A stretch of DNA of 64,000 bases from Pseudomonas sp. R5-89-07 (GCF_003851685.1 NZ_CP027727.1:5208001-5272000); one strand, 5' to 3'; shown: positions 22,238 to 32,654, counted from the first letter of the stretch. A program made the numbers and translations. The notes: generated from the letters alone by a model not told the origin.

Positions 22238-22270
22238 CAAAGCCCCGCGTTGGATCAACGCGGGGCTTTG
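22238..22270 (-). terminator. Hairpin between dacA and ybeD
   Basis: A perfect 14-bp stem (CAAAGCCCCGCGTT with its complement) and a 5-nt loop lie 14 bp after the dacA stop. It has a weak T-tract in either direction, so it may partly separate the murein genes from lipoate genes. Confidence 0.65.
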
Positions 22271-22283
22271 CAGGTGCACACAA

Positions 22284-23441
22284 TCAGTTGAACAAGCCGT
22301 AGAAGAATAGACGGATGCTATCCCACACGCGGCGGAAGATACCACCTTCGTCGACGGCGTCCAGTGCGATCAGGTCAGCGCTGTGCACGACTTTGTCGTC
22401 CAGTTTCACTTCAACCTTGCCGATCACGTCGCCCTTGGCGATTGGCGCAACCAGTTGCGGGTTCAGGGTCATGCTGGCGGCGAGCTTTTTCAGCTGGCCT
22501 TTAGGCATGGTCAGGGTCAGATCGTCAGCCAGGCCGGCCTTGACCTGCGAGGTTGCGCCCTTCCATACCGGCGCGGTCGCCAGCTCCGCACCCTTCTGGT
22601 AGAAGGTCTGGGTTTCGAAGAAGCGGAAGCCGTAGGTCAGCAGTTTTTGCGTCTCGGCCGCACGAGCCTGCTCGCTGTTGGTGCCGAAGACCACGGCGAT
22701 CAGGCGCTGGCCGTCACGTACCGCGGACGACACCATGCAATAGCCGGCTTCGTCGGTGTGGCCGGTTTTCAGGCCATCCACAGTCTTGTCGCGCCACAAC
22801 AACAGATTGCGGTTAGGCTGCTTGATGTTGTTCCAGAAAAATTCCTTCTGGGAGTAGATAGCGTAGTGCACCGGGTCGACGCGGATGATTGCGCGCGCCA
22901 GGATCGCCATGTCGTGAGCCGACGAGTAGTGCTCCGGGTTCGGCAAGCCGGTCGGATTCATGAAGTGGCTGTTGGTCATGCCCAGATCGCCAGCCGTCTT
23001 GTTCATCATGTCGGCGAACGCGTCTTCGCTGCCGGCGATGTGTTCGGCCAGGGCCACGCTGGCGTCGTTACCGGACTGAATGATGATGCCGTGCAGCAGG
23101 TCGCTGACGGTGACTTGGGAGCCGACCTTGATGAACATCCGCGAACCGCCGGTACGCCAGGCGTTCTCGCTGACGGTCACCGGATCGTTTTCGCCGATCT
23201 GGCCGCGACGGATTTCCAGGGTCGCGATGTAGGCAGTCATCAGCTTGGTCAGGCTGGCAGGCGGCAGGCGCACGTCACCGCCGTTCTCCACCAGCACGTT
23301 GCCACTGGCGGCATCCATGAGGACCCAGGCCTTGGCGGCCAGTTGCGGGGAAGCCGGCACCATCTCAACCGCCCAGGCGGCCGGGGTGATGATCAGCGAG
23401 ATAAGCAGGCACGTACGTTTGGCTAAGGTGGTGATGTTCAT
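22284..23441 (-). CDS. dacA: D-alanyl-D-alanine carboxypeptidase (PBP5/6 type)
   Basis: This 385-aa periplasmic penicillin-binding protein trims the fifth D-Ala from murein peptides. Signal peptide to AWA; active-site motifs SxxK (PPASLTKLM), SGN (IQSGNDAS) and KTG (GLKTGHTDE); then a PBP5 C-terminal beta domain and an amphipathic membrane-anchoring helix at the end (RRVWDSIRLFFYGLF). Called dacC in PAO1. It lies upstream of ybeD-lipB-lipA in the same orientation. Confidence 0.96.
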   Translation of the reverse strand: MNITTLAKRTCLLISLIITPAAWAVEMVPASPQLAAKAWVLMDAASGNVLVENGGDVRLPPASLTKLMTAYIATLEIRRGQIGENDPVTVSENAWRTGGSRMFIKVGSQVTVSDLLHGIIIQSGNDASVALAEHIAGSEDAFADMMNKTAGDLGMTNSHFMNPTGLPNPEHYSSAHDMAILARAIIRVDPVHYAIYSQKEFFWNNIKQPNRNLLLWRDKTVDGLKTGHTDEAGYCMVSSAVRDGQRLIAVVFGTNSEQARAAETQKLLTYGFRFFETQTFYQKGAELATAPVWKGATSQVKAGLADDLTLTMPKGQLKKLAASMTLNPQLVAPIAKGDVIGKVEVKLDDKVVHSADLIALDAVDEGGIFRRVWDSIRLFFYGLFN

Positions 23442-23625
23442 CCGTCTCTCGAAATTGCTTATGGAAACTTGCCCTCGCGGGCAAAACTATTCAGACAGCC
23501 CGCTTCCAGACTGTCACGTGTTCGGTTGCCCGCTCACCCCTTGCCCCTGGGTTTTTATTGTTCAACGAGCCAACAACCAGGGCCCCGGCACGCGCACGCG
23601 CCTGAACCTTCAATCCTTCATTGCC

Positions 23626-24630
23626 TTATTCGGCAGTCACTACGCTGGGCGACCCCAGGTTGGCCAGGCGCACGCTGTTCTGCACTTGCGCAACTTCGCC
23701 GGGCGAGCCGATCGGCCCCATGCGCACACGGTGCAGGGTCTGCTGGTTACGCACGATGGAGCTGATGAACACCGGCGCGCTGACCATGCCGCTGAGCTTG
23801 GACCTTAACAGTTCTGCCGCATCCGGGTTGGCGAAAGCGCCCACCTGCAGGTACTGCCCGCCCACGGTGGAGGCGCCAGGCGCGGCATGGGGCACGACGA
23901 CCGTGTCCGGCGCATGCTGCGCGGGCGGCGGTGTCCATTGTTCGATCTTGCCGGTCGACGCCGTCACTTGCGGTTGCGGTGTGGCGGGCTCGTTGAGCAT
24001 CAACGGCGCCGGCTTGCCACGCTGGGCCCAGTACTGCGCCGGGTCGATGCCTTCGACCTTGACCCGTGCGGTACCGATTTCGGCGTAACCGAGTTTCTTC
24101 GCGGCGGCATAGGACAAGTCGATGATCCGGTCCGAATAGAACGGTCCACGGTCGTTGACCCGCAGGATCACCGTGCGGTTGTTGTCCAGGTTGGTCACGC
24201 GAACATAGCTGGGCAGCGGCAGGGTCTTGTGGGCCGCACTCATGCCATACAGGTCATACACTTCGCCGTTGGCGGTGTTCTGGCCATGGAACTTGGTGCC
24301 GTACCAGGACGCCGTGCCCGACTGCACGTAGGTCTTGGATTCCTGCAGCGGGAAGTAATTCTTGCCCAATACGGTGTACGGGTTGGCCTTGTACGGGCCG
24401 GTGTGCAAGGTTGGCGTGGCGTCGGGGATCTTCGACACATCCACGTCCCACCACGGCGCGCCGTCTTTGTGCGCACGGTTGATATCCAGGCCCGGCTGGG
24501 CGCGAACCACGGTACCACCGGCCTTCTTGGCCGGTGCACGGTTCGGCGTGGTGGAGCAACTGGCGACCAACAAGGACAACGCGGCGAACGCCACCAGCTT
24601 GAGCGGTTTTTTGAACGGCGATACCCGCAT
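23626..24630 (-). CDS. rlpA: Septal lipoprotein RlpA, lytic transglycosylase
   Basis: RlpA of P. aeruginosa cleaves naked (stem-less) glycan strands at the septum. The 334-aa product has a lipobox (LLVASC), a double-psi beta-barrel domain (about residues 95-190: SGTASWYGTKFHGQ, HKTLPLPSYVRVTNL, VNDRGPF, DLSYAAAKKLGY) and a C-terminal SPOR domain (about 255-334; YLQVGAFAN) for septum targeting. Its ATG overlaps the TAA of mltB (TAATG). Confidence 0.96.
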   Translation of the reverse strand: MRVSPFKKPLKLVAFAALSLLVASCSTTPNRAPAKKAGGTVVRAQPGLDINRAHKDGAPWWDVDVSKIPDATPTLHTGPYKANPYTVLGKNYFPLQESKTYVQSGTASWYGTKFHGQNTANGEVYDLYGMSAAHKTLPLPSYVRVTNLDNNRTVILRVNDRGPFYSDRIIDLSYAAAKKLGYAEIGTARVKVEGIDPAQYWAQRGKPAPLMLNEPATPQPQVTASTGKIEQWTPPPAQHAPDTVVVPHAAPGASTVGGQYLQVGAFANPDAAELLRSKLSGMVSAPVFISSIVRNQQTLHRVRMGPIGSPGEVAQVQNSVRLANLGSPSVVTAE

Positions 24631-25646
24631 TACTTGTTGCCCCGTGCTTGAACCAGCTCATCTGACAGCTGATGCACGGCCATGGCGTACATCACACTGC
24701 GGTTATAACGCGTGATTGCGTAGAAATTCTTCAGGCCCATCCAGTATTCCGGGCCATTTTCGCCTTCGAGGCGGAACGCTGTCACCGGCATATCATCGCG
24801 TGGCGCATTCTGACTCGACCAGCCCAGCGCTCGCAACTCCCCGACGGTCTTCACCGGGTCGATACCCTGGGTCAGGCCTTCGTCGGCGCGTTCGCCCGTC
24901 ACATCGGCGCGGATCACCACCGGCTCGCCAGTAACCCAGCCGTGGCGCTTGAAGTAGCTGGCCACGCTGCCGATGGCGTCGTCCGGGTTGCTCCAGATGT
25001 TGATGTGCCCGTCGCCGTCGAAATCCACGGCGTAGGCGCGAAAGCTGCTGGGCATGAACTGCGGCAAGCCCATTGCCCCGGCGTAGGAGCCTTTGAGGGT
25101 CAGCGGGTCGACCTGTTCTTCGCGGGCCAGCAGCAGGAATTCGCGCAGCTCCTTGCGGAAGAACTCGGCGCGCGGCGGGTAATCGAAGCCCAGGGTCGAC
25201 AAGGCGTCGATCACCCGGTAGCTGCCGGTATTGCGCCCGTAGAAGGTTTCGATGCCGATGATTGCGACGATGACCTGGGCCGGCACGCCGTATTCCTGTT
25301 CGGCGCGGGCCAGGACCGCTTCATGCTGACGCCAGAAGTCCACCCCCCGCGCCACGCGGGCGTCGGTGAGGAACATCGGGCGGTATTCCTTCCACTGCTT
25401 CACACGTTCGGCGGGGCGCGAAATGGCGTCGAGGATGGCCTGCTTTTTCTGGGCTTCGCGAAATACGCCCATCAGTTGCTCACCGGCGAAACCGTAGTCG
25501 CGGGTCATCTCACCGACAAATTCGGCAACCTGAGGTGAACCATCGTAGTCACCGGCCTGCGCCTCCTGCGTTGCGCCCAGCAGCCCGATCAGGCCCATCC
25601 AGGACGCATGCCGAGTCGCCCAGCCGCGCATTACTTGCATTGACAT
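24630..25646 (-). CDS. mltB: Membrane-bound/soluble lytic murein transglycosylase B
   Basis: The 338-aa exported SLT_2 enzyme has its catalytic Glu in IIGIETFYGRNTG and the signature SYAGAMGLPQFMPSSFR. It is exported by a signal sequence cut near AQA, without a clear lipobox Cys, so it matches the soluble SltB1-type of Pseudomonas. AAGGTG precedes both ATGs at 25646 and 25640; either could be the start. It overlaps rlpA, so two glycan-cleaving enzymes are co-translated. Confidence 0.92.
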   Translation of the reverse strand: MSMQVMRGWATRHASWMGLIGLLGATQEAQAGDYDGSPQVAEFVGEMTRDYGFAGEQLMGVFREAQKKQAILDAISRPAERVKQWKEYRPMFLTDARVARGVDFWRQHEAVLARAEQEYGVPAQVIVAIIGIETFYGRNTGSYRVIDALSTLGFDYPPRAEFFRKELREFLLLAREEQVDPLTLKGSYAGAMGLPQFMPSSFRAYAVDFDGDGHINIWSNPDDAIGSVASYFKRHGWVTGEPVVIRADVTGERADEGLTQGIDPVKTVGELRALGWSSQNAPRDDMPVTAFRLEGENGPEYWMGLKNFYAITRYNRSVMYAMAVHQLSDELVQARGNK

Positions 25647-25657
25647 CTTCACCTTAT

Positions 25658-26803
25658 TCAAACCTGTGCGATCCATTTGCGATGCGTATGAATCGACATC
25701 AAAACCCCAAACGCTGACAGCAATGTCACCAGCGAAGTTCCGCCGTAGCTAATGAATGGCAACGGCACCCCCACCACCGGCAGCAGGCCACTGACCATAC
25801 CGATGTTGACGAAAACATAAACAAAAAACGTCATGGTCAGGCTGCCGGCCAGCAACTTGCCGAACAACGTCTGCGCCTGCGCGGTAATCACCAGCCCGCG
25901 CCCGATCAACAGCAGATAGATCAGCAGCAGCGCGCAAATGCCTACCAGACCGAACTCTTCGCCCATCACCGCAATAATGAAGTCGGTGTGGCTTTCCGGC
26001 AAAAAGTCCAGGTGCGACTGGGTACCCAGCAGCCAGCCCTTGCCGAACACGCCGCCGGAACCGATCGCCGCCTTCGACTGGATAATGTTCCAGCCGGTGC
26101 CCAGCGGGTCGCTCTCCGGGTCAAGGAATGTCAGGATCCGTTGCTTCTGGTAGTCGTGCATAAAGAAGAACCACATGGCCACGGCCACCGGCACGGCGGC
26201 GGCCAGCACGCTGAGAATCCAGCGCCAGCGCAAGCCCCCCATGAACAGCACGAACGCGCCGCCCGCCAGGATCAGCAACGACGTGCCGAGGTCGGGCTGG
26301 CGCACGATAAGAATGAACGGCACGCCGATCAGCAACAGGCTGATGGCCACATGCTTGAGCTGGGGCGGCAACGTGCGCTTGGACAGGTACCAGGCGATGG
26401 TGGCCGGCATGAGGATCTTCATGAATTCCGACGGCTGGAAGCGAATCACCCCGGGGATGTTGATCCAGCGGGTCGCGCCCATGGCGTTGTGACCCATCAC
26501 GTCCACCACCACCAGCAGCAAGACCCCGGCGACATAACCGAGCGGCACCCAGCGTGCCATGAAGCGCGGCTCGAGCTGGGCGATCACCACCATCGACAAC
26601 AGGCCCAGGCCGAATGACGACGCTTGCTTGATCAGCAGGTCCCAGTTCTTGCCGCTGGCCGAATACAGCACGAACAGACTGCCGGCCGCCAATATGAGCA
26701 GCAGCACCAGCAGCGGGCCATCAATGTGCATGCGTTGCAGCAACGTCGCACGGCGACGCATCACGTCCTCACTGGAGAGGATGCGGTCAAAATTACTCTT
26801 CAC
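25658..26803 (-). CDS. rodA: Rod-shape peptidoglycan polymerase RodA (SEDS family)
   Basis: RodA polymerises lipid II in the elongasome together with PBP2. The product has about ten membrane spans and SEDS motifs (FQPSEFMKI, the loop with WLLGTQSHLDFLPESHTDFI, and the end LPFISYGGTSLV). Two starts are plausible: GTG at 26803 (381 aa, GAGG 9 nt upstream, overlapping pbp2 by 11 bp) and ATG at 26761 (367 aa, GAGG 5 nt upstream, closer to E. coli RodA in length). I list the longer. Confidence 0.95.
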   Translation of the reverse strand: MKSNFDRILSSEDVMRRRATLLQRMHIDGPLLVLLLILAAGSLFVLYSASGKNWDLLIKQASSFGLGLLSMVVIAQLEPRFMARWVPLGYVAGVLLLVVVDVMGHNAMGATRWINIPGVIRFQPSEFMKILMPATIAWYLSKRTLPPQLKHVAISLLLIGVPFILIVRQPDLGTSLLILAGGAFVLFMGGLRWRWILSVLAAAVPVAVAMWFFFMHDYQKQRILTFLDPESDPLGTGWNIIQSKAAIGSGGVFGKGWLLGTQSHLDFLPESHTDFIIAVMGEEFGLVGICALLLIYLLLIGRGLVITAQAQTLFGKLLAGSLTMTFFVYVFVNIGMVSGLLPVVGVPLPFISYGGTSLVTLLSAFGVLMSIHTHRKWIAQV

Positions 26804-28691
26804 GGGCCGTAACCTCGGGGCTTGAAGGGGGGCCGCCATACTCGGGCTTGAGCCTGCCATCGGCGGCCAGCAACCAGGCGTCCATCACTTGGCGCACCAC
26901 CGGGGCCGCGACGCCGGAGCCGGACTCACCGTTCTCCACCATCACCGCCACCACGATTTTCGGGTCGTCGGCGGGGGCAAAACCGACGAACAAGGCGTGG
27001 TCGCGGTGGCGCTCCTGAACCTTGGAACGGTCGTATTTTTCGCCCTGCTTGATCGCCACCACCTGGGCGGTACCGCTCTTGCCGGCGATGCGGTACTGCG
27101 CACCGACCGCCGCCTTGCGTGCGGTGCCACGGGCGCCGTGCATGACCTGCTGCATACCGTGATTGACCTTGGTCCAGTCGGAAGGATCGCGCAGGACGAT
27201 ATCGGGGATCGGGTTCTCATCCACCGGTTTCTCGCCTTCGATGGTCCTGGCCAGATGGGGACGGTTCCAGATGCCCTTGTTCGCCACCAGCGCAGTGGCC
27301 TGGGCCAGTTGCAACGGGGTGGCCTGCATATAACCCTGGCCGATGCCGAGGATCAGGGTTTCGCCGGGGAACCACGCCTGGCGACGCGTCGCCCGCTTCC
27401 ACTCCCGTGACGGCATCAGGCCGGGGGATTCTTCGAACATGTCCAGGGAGACTTTCTGGCCGAGGCCGAACTTGCCCATGTAGGCGGACAGGCGATCAAT
27501 CCCCAGCTTGTGGGCCAGGTCATAAAAATAGGTGTCGTTGGAGCGCATGATGGCGGTGTCCAGGTCGACATAGCCGTCGCCGGTGCGGTTCCAGTTACGG
27601 TATTTGTGATCGTAGTTGGGCAGCATGTAGTAGCCGGGGTCATAGACCCGGCTCGACGCCGTGACCACACCCGAATCCAGGCCGGCAATCGCCACCGCCG
27701 GCTTGATGGTCGAACCCGGTGGATACAGGCCGCGCAACACGCGGTTGAACAGCGGCCGGTCGATGGAATCGCGCAACTCGGCGTAGGCCCTGAAGCTGAT
27801 GCCCGTCACGAACAGGTTGGGGTCGAAACTCGGCTGGCTGACCATGGCCAGCACTTCGCCCGTTTTCGGGTCCAGTGCCACCACCGCACCGCGACGACCA
27901 CCCAGGGCCATTTCCGCGGCTTCCTGCAGTTTGATGTCCAGGCTCAGCACGATGTCCTTGCCCGGTATCGGGTCCGTACGCTTGAGCACGCGCAACACGC
28001 GGCCACGGGCGTTGGTCTCGACTTCTTCGTAACCCACCTGGCCATGCAGTTCGGGCTCGTAGAAACGCTCGATGCCGGTTTTGCCAATGTGATGGGTGCC
28101 GCTGTAGTTGACCGGATCGAGGGTCTTGAGCTCTTTCTCGTTGATGCGCCCCATGTAGCCGACCGAGTGGGCAAAGTGCGGCCCCTGCGGGTAGTGCCGC
28201 ACCAACTGCGCCACCACCTCCACGCCGGGCAGACGGAACTGGTTCACCGCGATCCGGGCGATCTGTTCTTCGTTGAGCTCGAACAGGATCGGCACCGGCT
28301 CGAAGGGCCGGCGCCCCTGCTTCATGCGCTTCTCGAAGATGACCCGGTCTTCCGGCGTCAGCTGCAGCACCTCGACAATCACATCGAGAACCTGCTGCCA
28401 GTCGCCGGAACGCTCGCGGGTCATGCTCAGGCTGAAGCTGGGCCGGTTATCCGCCACCACCACGCCATTACGGTCGAAAATCAGCCCACGGGTCGGCGGA
28501 ATCGGCTGCACATGCACCCGATTGTTTTCCGACAAGGTGGAGTGATACTCGTACTGGATCACCTGCAAGTAATACAGGCGCGCGATCAGCACCGCAATCA
28601 GCGCCACCACCATGACCGCGCCAAATACCACGCGCGCGCGTACAAGACGTGCGTCTTTCTCGTGGTCCTTGATGCGGATCGGCTGGGTCAT
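26793..28691 (-). CDS. mrdA: Penicillin-binding protein 2 (elongasome transpeptidase)
   Basis: This 632-aa inner-membrane transpeptidase partners RodA. One N-terminal span (about residues 20-42), the pedestal domain (RGLIFDRNGVVVADNRPSF) and a transpeptidase domain with SxxK (PPGSTIKPAVA, about residue 325), SxN (RSNDTYFYDLA) and KSG (AGKSGTAQ). The ATG at 28691 starts MTQPIRIKDHEKDA; a TTG two codons earlier is ignored. Named pbpA in PAO1. Confidence 0.97.
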   Translation of the reverse strand: MTQPIRIKDHEKDARLVRARVVFGAVMVVALIAVLIARLYYLQVIQYEYHSTLSENNRVHVQPIPPTRGLIFDRNGVVVADNRPSFSLSMTRERSGDWQQVLDVIVEVLQLTPEDRVIFEKRMKQGRRPFEPVPILFELNEEQIARIAVNQFRLPGVEVVAQLVRHYPQGPHFAHSVGYMGRINEKELKTLDPVNYSGTHHIGKTGIERFYEPELHGQVGYEEVETNARGRVLRVLKRTDPIPGKDIVLSLDIKLQEAAEMALGGRRGAVVALDPKTGEVLAMVSQPSFDPNLFVTGISFRAYAELRDSIDRPLFNRVLRGLYPPGSTIKPAVAIAGLDSGVVTASSRVYDPGYYMLPNYDHKYRNWNRTGDGYVDLDTAIMRSNDTYFYDLAHKLGIDRLSAYMGKFGLGQKVSLDMFEESPGLMPSREWKRATRRQAWFPGETLILGIGQGYMQATPLQLAQATALVANKGIWNRPHLARTIEGEKPVDENPIPDIVLRDPSDWTKVNHGMQQVMHGARGTARKAAVGAQYRIAGKSGTAQVVAIKQGEKYDRSKVQERHRDHALFVGFAPADDPKIVVAVMVENGESGSGVAAPVVRQVMDAWLLAADGRLKPEYGGPPSSPEVTAREE

Positions 28692-28706
28692 CGGCAATGG
28701 CGCAGA

Positions 28707-29174
28707 TTATTTGTGATAAGGGTGCCCGGACAGAACTGTCCAGGCGCGATACAGCTGTTCACCGATCAGAATCCTTACCAACGGGTGTGGCAACGTGAGT
28801 GCCGACAGCGACCAGCGCTGGTCGGCCCGCGCACAGACTTCCGGCGCCAGCCCCTCGGGGCCGCCGACCATGAAGTTGACGGTGCGCGAATCCAGGCGCC
28901 AGCGGTCCAGTTCCACCGCCAATTGCTCGGTGCTCCAGGGCTTGCCGTGCACTTCGAGGGTGACGATGCGCTCGTTGGGGCCGACCTTGGCCAACATGGC
29001 TTCGCCTTCCTGACGGATAAAGCGCGCCACGTCGGCATTCTTGCCCCGGGTGTTGAGCGGTATTTCCACCAGCTCAAGCGACAGCTCAGCAGGCAGACGC
29101 TTGGCATACTCGTGCCAGCCTTCTTCCACCCACTTGGGCATGCGTGAACCGACAGCGATAAGACGCAGGCGCAC
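28707..29174 (-). CDS. rlmH: 23S rRNA (pseudouridine1915-N3)-methyltransferase
   Basis: RlmH is a SPOUT methyltransferase acting on the assembled 70S ribosome. The 155-aa product is the exact family length and carries [16 protein letters not shown] and the C-terminal knot [21 protein letters not shown]...HPYHK. It begins with GTG at 29174; no nearby ATG keeps the family N-terminus [13 protein letters not shown]. It follows rsfS at 9 bp. Confidence 0.97.
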
Positions 29175-29183
29175 AGCCGTTCC

Positions 29184-29678
29184 TTATTCCTGGTCTTTGT
29201 TGAGCTTGTCGAAGTGCGCGTGGCCCACTTCCGGGCTGTGGTGCTTGCCATCGGCGGCACGGCTCTGCTCGGCGCCCTTCCACAGACGCTCCAGGTCATA
29301 GAACTGGCGGGCGTTGGAAGTCATCATGTGAACGATCACGTCGTCCATGTCCAGCAGCACCCAGTCGCTGTCGCCCTTGCCTTCTTCACCCAGCGGCTTC
29401 ACGCCCTGGGCCTTGACCGCTTCGCGAACCTTGTCCAGCATCGCGCCGATCTGGCGGTTGGAGGTACCGGTGGCGATGATCATGAAGTCGGTGATGCTCT
29501 GCTTGTCGCGCACGTCCAGCACCTGGATGTCCTGGGCTTTCACATCTTCCAGAGCAGCCACGGCAACCTTTACCAGCTCTTCGCCAGCCAGTTCCGGGCC
29601 AACGTGGGCTTCTACCGGCAGTGGCGCGCTTTTGAAGGTGCCTTTGCGCTTAACTTTGCTTACGTCTTTGTTCGTCAT
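29184..29678 (-). CDS. rsfS: Ribosomal silencing factor RsfS
   Basis: RsfS binds uL14 on the large subunit and blocks subunit joining in starvation. The core (about residues 33-140) shows KAQDIQVLDVRDKQSITDFMIIATGTSNRQI and DWVLLDMDDVIVHMM. The product is 164 aa, with a roughly 30-residue N-terminal and a charged C-terminal extension beyond the E. coli protein. It sits between nadD and rlmH, a universal pairing. Confidence 0.96.
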   Translation of the reverse strand: MTNKDVSKVKRKGTFKSAPLPVEAHVGPELAGEELVKVAVAALEDVKAQDIQVLDVRDKQSITDFMIIATGTSNRQIGAMLDKVREAVKAQGVKPLGEEGKGDSDWVLLDMDDVIVHMMTSNARQFYDLERLWKGAEQSRAADGKHHSPEVGHAHFDKLNKDQE

Positions 29679-29747
29679 ATAAAACTCGTTTTGCTCGTAT
29701 GTTCGGGCGCTCGCTGCACGACGGTGCGTAGCGACAAGCGCGCCTTT

Positions 29748-30392
29748 TCAGTTCGACGCACGGTAAAGCCCGTGCGCATCGATGTAGGCCAGGACCGCGT
29801 CAGGCACCAGGAAACGTACCGACTTACCGCTGGCCAGCAGTTGACGGATCTGGGTGGCGGACACCGCAAGCGGGGTCTGCCAGACGAATGCAATATTCCC
29901 GTTCGGCCCGGTCAGGGCCAAGGGGTCACTTACCGACCGCGCGGCCAGCAGGTTGCGCAAGGCATCCGGCGGTTCGCTGTCGGCATCCGGGCGTTGCAAA
30001 ACCAGGATGTGGCAATGCTGGAGGAGTTCCTCCCAGCGGTGCCAAGAGGGCAGGCCGCAAAATGCGTCCCAGCCCAAAAGCAGAAACAATTGGTCATCAG
30101 CGGCCAACTCGGCGCGCATCAGCTCCAGGGTGTCGACAGTGTAGGACGGTTTATCGCGCTTGAGCTCGCGATCGTCCACCACCAGCGGCGCTATTCCTTC
30201 CACGGCAACGCGCACCATTTCCAGGCGCTGCTGCGCTGAAACCTGCGGCGTATCGCGATGGGGCGGCCGAAAATTGGGCATCAGGCGCAACTCGTCCAAC
30301 GCCAGGGCATCCGCGACTTCCAGGGCACTGCGCAAATGGCCGATGTGCACGGGGTCGAAAGTACCGCCGAGCAGCCCGATGCGTTTACCCAT
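29748..30392 (-). CDS. nadD: Nicotinate-nucleotide adenylyltransferase
   Basis: NadD makes deamido-NAD from NaMN and ATP. The 214-aa product shows the nucleotidyltransferase motif [12 protein letters not shown] and the second motif [10 protein letters not shown]. The ATG at 30392 shares its A with the proA stop (TGATG), showing tight coupling. Confidence 0.97.
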   Translation of the reverse strand: MGKRIGLLGGTFDPVHIGHLRSALEVADALALDELRLMPNFRPPHRDTPQVSAQQRLEMVRVAVEGIAPLVVDDRELKRDKPSYTVDTLELMRAELAADDQLFLLLGWDAFCGLPSWHRWEELLQHCHILVLQRPDADSEPPDALRNLLAARSVSDPLALTGPNGNIAFVWQTPLAVSATQIRQLLASGKSVRFLVPDAVLAYIDAHGLYRASN

Positions 30393-31657
30393 CAAGTGCG
30401 CACATGACCGTCGCCGAACACCACGTACTTCTCGCTGGTCAGGCCTTCCAGGCCAACCGGGCCACGGGCATGGAGCTTGTCGGTGGAGATGCCGATTTCC
30501 GCCCCCAGGCCGTACTCGAAGCCATCGGCAAAGCGCGTCGAGGCGTTGATCATCACCGAAGCGGAATCCACTTCATTGAGGAAACGCCGGGCATCGCTGA
30601 AATGCTCGGAGACGATGGCGTCGGTGTGCTTGGAGCCGTATTTATTGATGTGCTCGATGGCCTGGTCCAGGTCGTCGACCATGCGGATCGACAGGATCGG
30701 CGCCGTGTACTCGGTGTACCAATCCTGTTCGGTCGCCTCGATCACGTCCGCGCCCAGCAACGCACGGGTACGTTCACAACCGCGCAGCTCCACGCCCTTG
30801 TCGCGGTAGATGGCAGCCAACGGCGGCAGCACGCGCTCGGCAATGCCGGCGTGCACCAGCAGGGTTTCCATGGTGTTGCACGGCGCGTAGCGGTGGGTCT
30901 TGGCGTTGTCGGCGATGCGGATCGCCTTGTCGAGGTCGGCGGCAATGTCGATGTAGACATGGCACACGCCGTCCAGGTGCTTGATCACCGGTACCTTGGC
31001 GTCGCGGCTGACGCGCTCGATCAGGCTCTTGCCACCGCGCGGTACGATCACGTCGACGAATTCGGGCATGGTGATCAACGCGCCAACTGCCGCACGGTCA
31101 GTGGTTTGCACCACTTGCACCACTTCGGCGGGCAACTCGGCCACGGCCAGGCCCTGCTGAATGCAGGCGGCGATGGCACGGTTAGAATTGATCGCCTCGG
31201 AACCGCCACGCAGGATGGTGGCATTGCCCGACTTGAGGCACAGGCTCGCGGCATCGATGGTCACGTTCGGGCGCGACTCATAGATGATGCCGATCACGCC
31301 CAGGGGGACGCGCATCTTGCCGACCTGGATGCCGGACGGCAGGTAACGCATATCGCGGATTTCACCGATGGGGTCAGGCAGCTTGGCCACCTGACGCAAG
31401 CCTTCGATCATGTCGTCGATACGCGCCGGGGTCAGTGCCAGGCGGTCCAGCAGGGCCGGTTCCAGGCCATTGGCACGGCCGTTGGCCAGGTCCTGTTCGT
31501 TGGCCGCGGCCAACTCGGAGCGCGAAGCATCCAGAGCGTCGGCGGCGGCCAACAGCGCGCGATTCTTCTGCGCGGTGCTCGCACGGGCGATCAACCGCGA
31601 GGCCTGACGGGCAGCGCGACCCAGGCGGGTCATGTAGTCAAGAACGGACTCAGTCAT
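30392..31657 (-). CDS. proA: Glutamate-5-semialdehyde dehydrogenase (gamma-glutamyl phosphate reductase)
   Basis: ProA reduces gamma-glutamyl phosphate in proline synthesis. The 421-aa product has the catalytic Cys in [12 protein letters not shown] (about residue 260) and the family motifs [16 protein letters not shown] and [14 protein letters not shown]. It is the first gene of the long minus-strand block; the region upstream to the divergent mpg is about 170 bp. Confidence 0.97.
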   Translation of the reverse strand: MTESVLDYMTRLGRAARQASRLIARASTAQKNRALLAAADALDASRSELAAANEQDLANGRANGLEPALLDRLALTPARIDDMIEGLRQVAKLPDPIGEIRDMRYLPSGIQVGKMRVPLGVIGIIYESRPNVTIDAASLCLKSGNATILRGGSEAINSNRAIAACIQQGLAVAELPAEVVQVVQTTDRAAVGALITMPEFVDVIVPRGGKSLIERVSRDAKVPVIKHLDGVCHVYIDIAADLDKAIRIADNAKTHRYAPCNTMETLLVHAGIAERVLPPLAAIYRDKGVELRGCERTRALLGADVIEATEQDWYTEYTAPILSIRMVDDLDQAIEHINKYGSKHTDAIVSEHFSDARRFLNEVDSASVMINASTRFADGFEYGLGAEIGISTDKLHARGPVGLEGLTSEKYVVFGDGHVRT

Positions 31658-31831
31658 AGTCAGGGAGTCTTGGCAAAGAGGAAAGCGGCAGATTATAGCT
31701 GTGACGCCGCTCGACTGACAGCGGTGAGGGGCGGATGGTCGAAATGAACTGTAAAAACCCGGGGTTCAGCGGTAATTAAGGTGGGAGTTGTTATGATTCC
31801 GTCACATTTAGCCGTAATAACCCTGAACGTT

Positions 31832-32515
31832 ATGTCCAGAATGACCCCTGAACTGCCCGCCAGCGCCCTCCCCGACAGCTTCTTCGACCGCGACGCACAG
31901 TTGCTCGCGCAAGAACTGCTTGGAAAAGTCATCCGCCATCGTGTTGGCGAAACCTGGCTTTCGGCGCGGATTATTGAAACCGAAGCCTATTACGTGGCCG
32001 AAAAAGGCAGCCACGCCTCCCTCGGCTACACAGAAAAACGTAAGGCTTTGTTTCTGGATGGCGGGCACATCTACATGTACTACGCCCGTGGTGGCGATTC
32101 GCTGAACTTCAGCGCCCATGGCCCCGGCAATGCCGTATTGATCAAATCAGCTTACCCCTGGGTCGATGAAGTGTCCGGCCCGGCGAGCCTGGCGCAAATG
32201 CTCTTGAACAACCCCAACCCCGACGGTAGCCCGCGCGCCTCGCAGAAACTCTGTGCGGGCCAGACGCTGCTGTGCAAGGCCCTGGGCTTGAAAGTGCCGA
32301 TGTGGGATGCCAAGCGCTTCGATCAGGAACTGCTGTATGTGGAAGACGTGGGCCAGGTACCGACGCAGATCATCCAGACCACGCGGCTGGGCATTCCCAG
32401 CGGGCGCGATGAGCATTTGATGTACCGCTTCGTCGATGCTGGCTATGCGCCTTACTGCACGCGGAACCCGCTGCGGCGCGGGCAGGTCGAAGGCCGCGAT
32501 TATTTTTTGATTTGA
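31832..32515 (+). CDS. 3-methyladenine DNA glycosylase (AAG/MPG family)
   Basis: This 227-aa base-excision glycosylase of the AAG type shows the motifs LAQELLGKVI, IETEAYYVAEKGSHA, FLDGGHIYMYYARGG and the C-terminal GRDYFLI. The start is uncertain: the conserved part begins near PDSFFDRDAQ (about 31870). ATGs at 31832 and 31841 fit family length, while an ATG at 31793 has the better ribosome site (GGGAG 5 nt upstream). It is divergent from proA. Confidence 0.9.
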   Translation: MSRMTPELPASALPDSFFDRDAQLLAQELLGKVIRHRVGETWLSARIIETEAYYVAEKGSHASLGYTEKRKALFLDGGHIYMYYARGGDSLNFSAHGPGNAVLIKSAYPWVDEVSGPASLAQMLLNNPNPDGSPRASQKLCAGQTLLCKALGLKVPMWDAKRFDQELLYVEDVGQVPTQIIQTTRLGIPSGRDEHLMYRFVDAGYAPYCTRNPLRRGQVEGRDYFLI

Positions 32516-32560
32516 ACAGACTGAACCGGCCGGAATCGATACCTGCCGCATAGGAATTTT

Positions 32561-32654
32561 AATGTGGGAGGGGGCTTGCCCCCGATGGCGGTGTGACAGT
32601 GGATGAATGTTTCCCTGACACATTGCCATCGGCGGCAAGCCCCCTCCCACACTT
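32561..32654. repeat. REPIN, GTGGGAGG type, ending next to a ribosome-binding site
   Basis: Complete inverted doublet whose right arm ends 3 bp before the GGAG of the next gene, placing it inside that gene's 5' untranslated region unless a promoter lies within it. Confidence 0.95.
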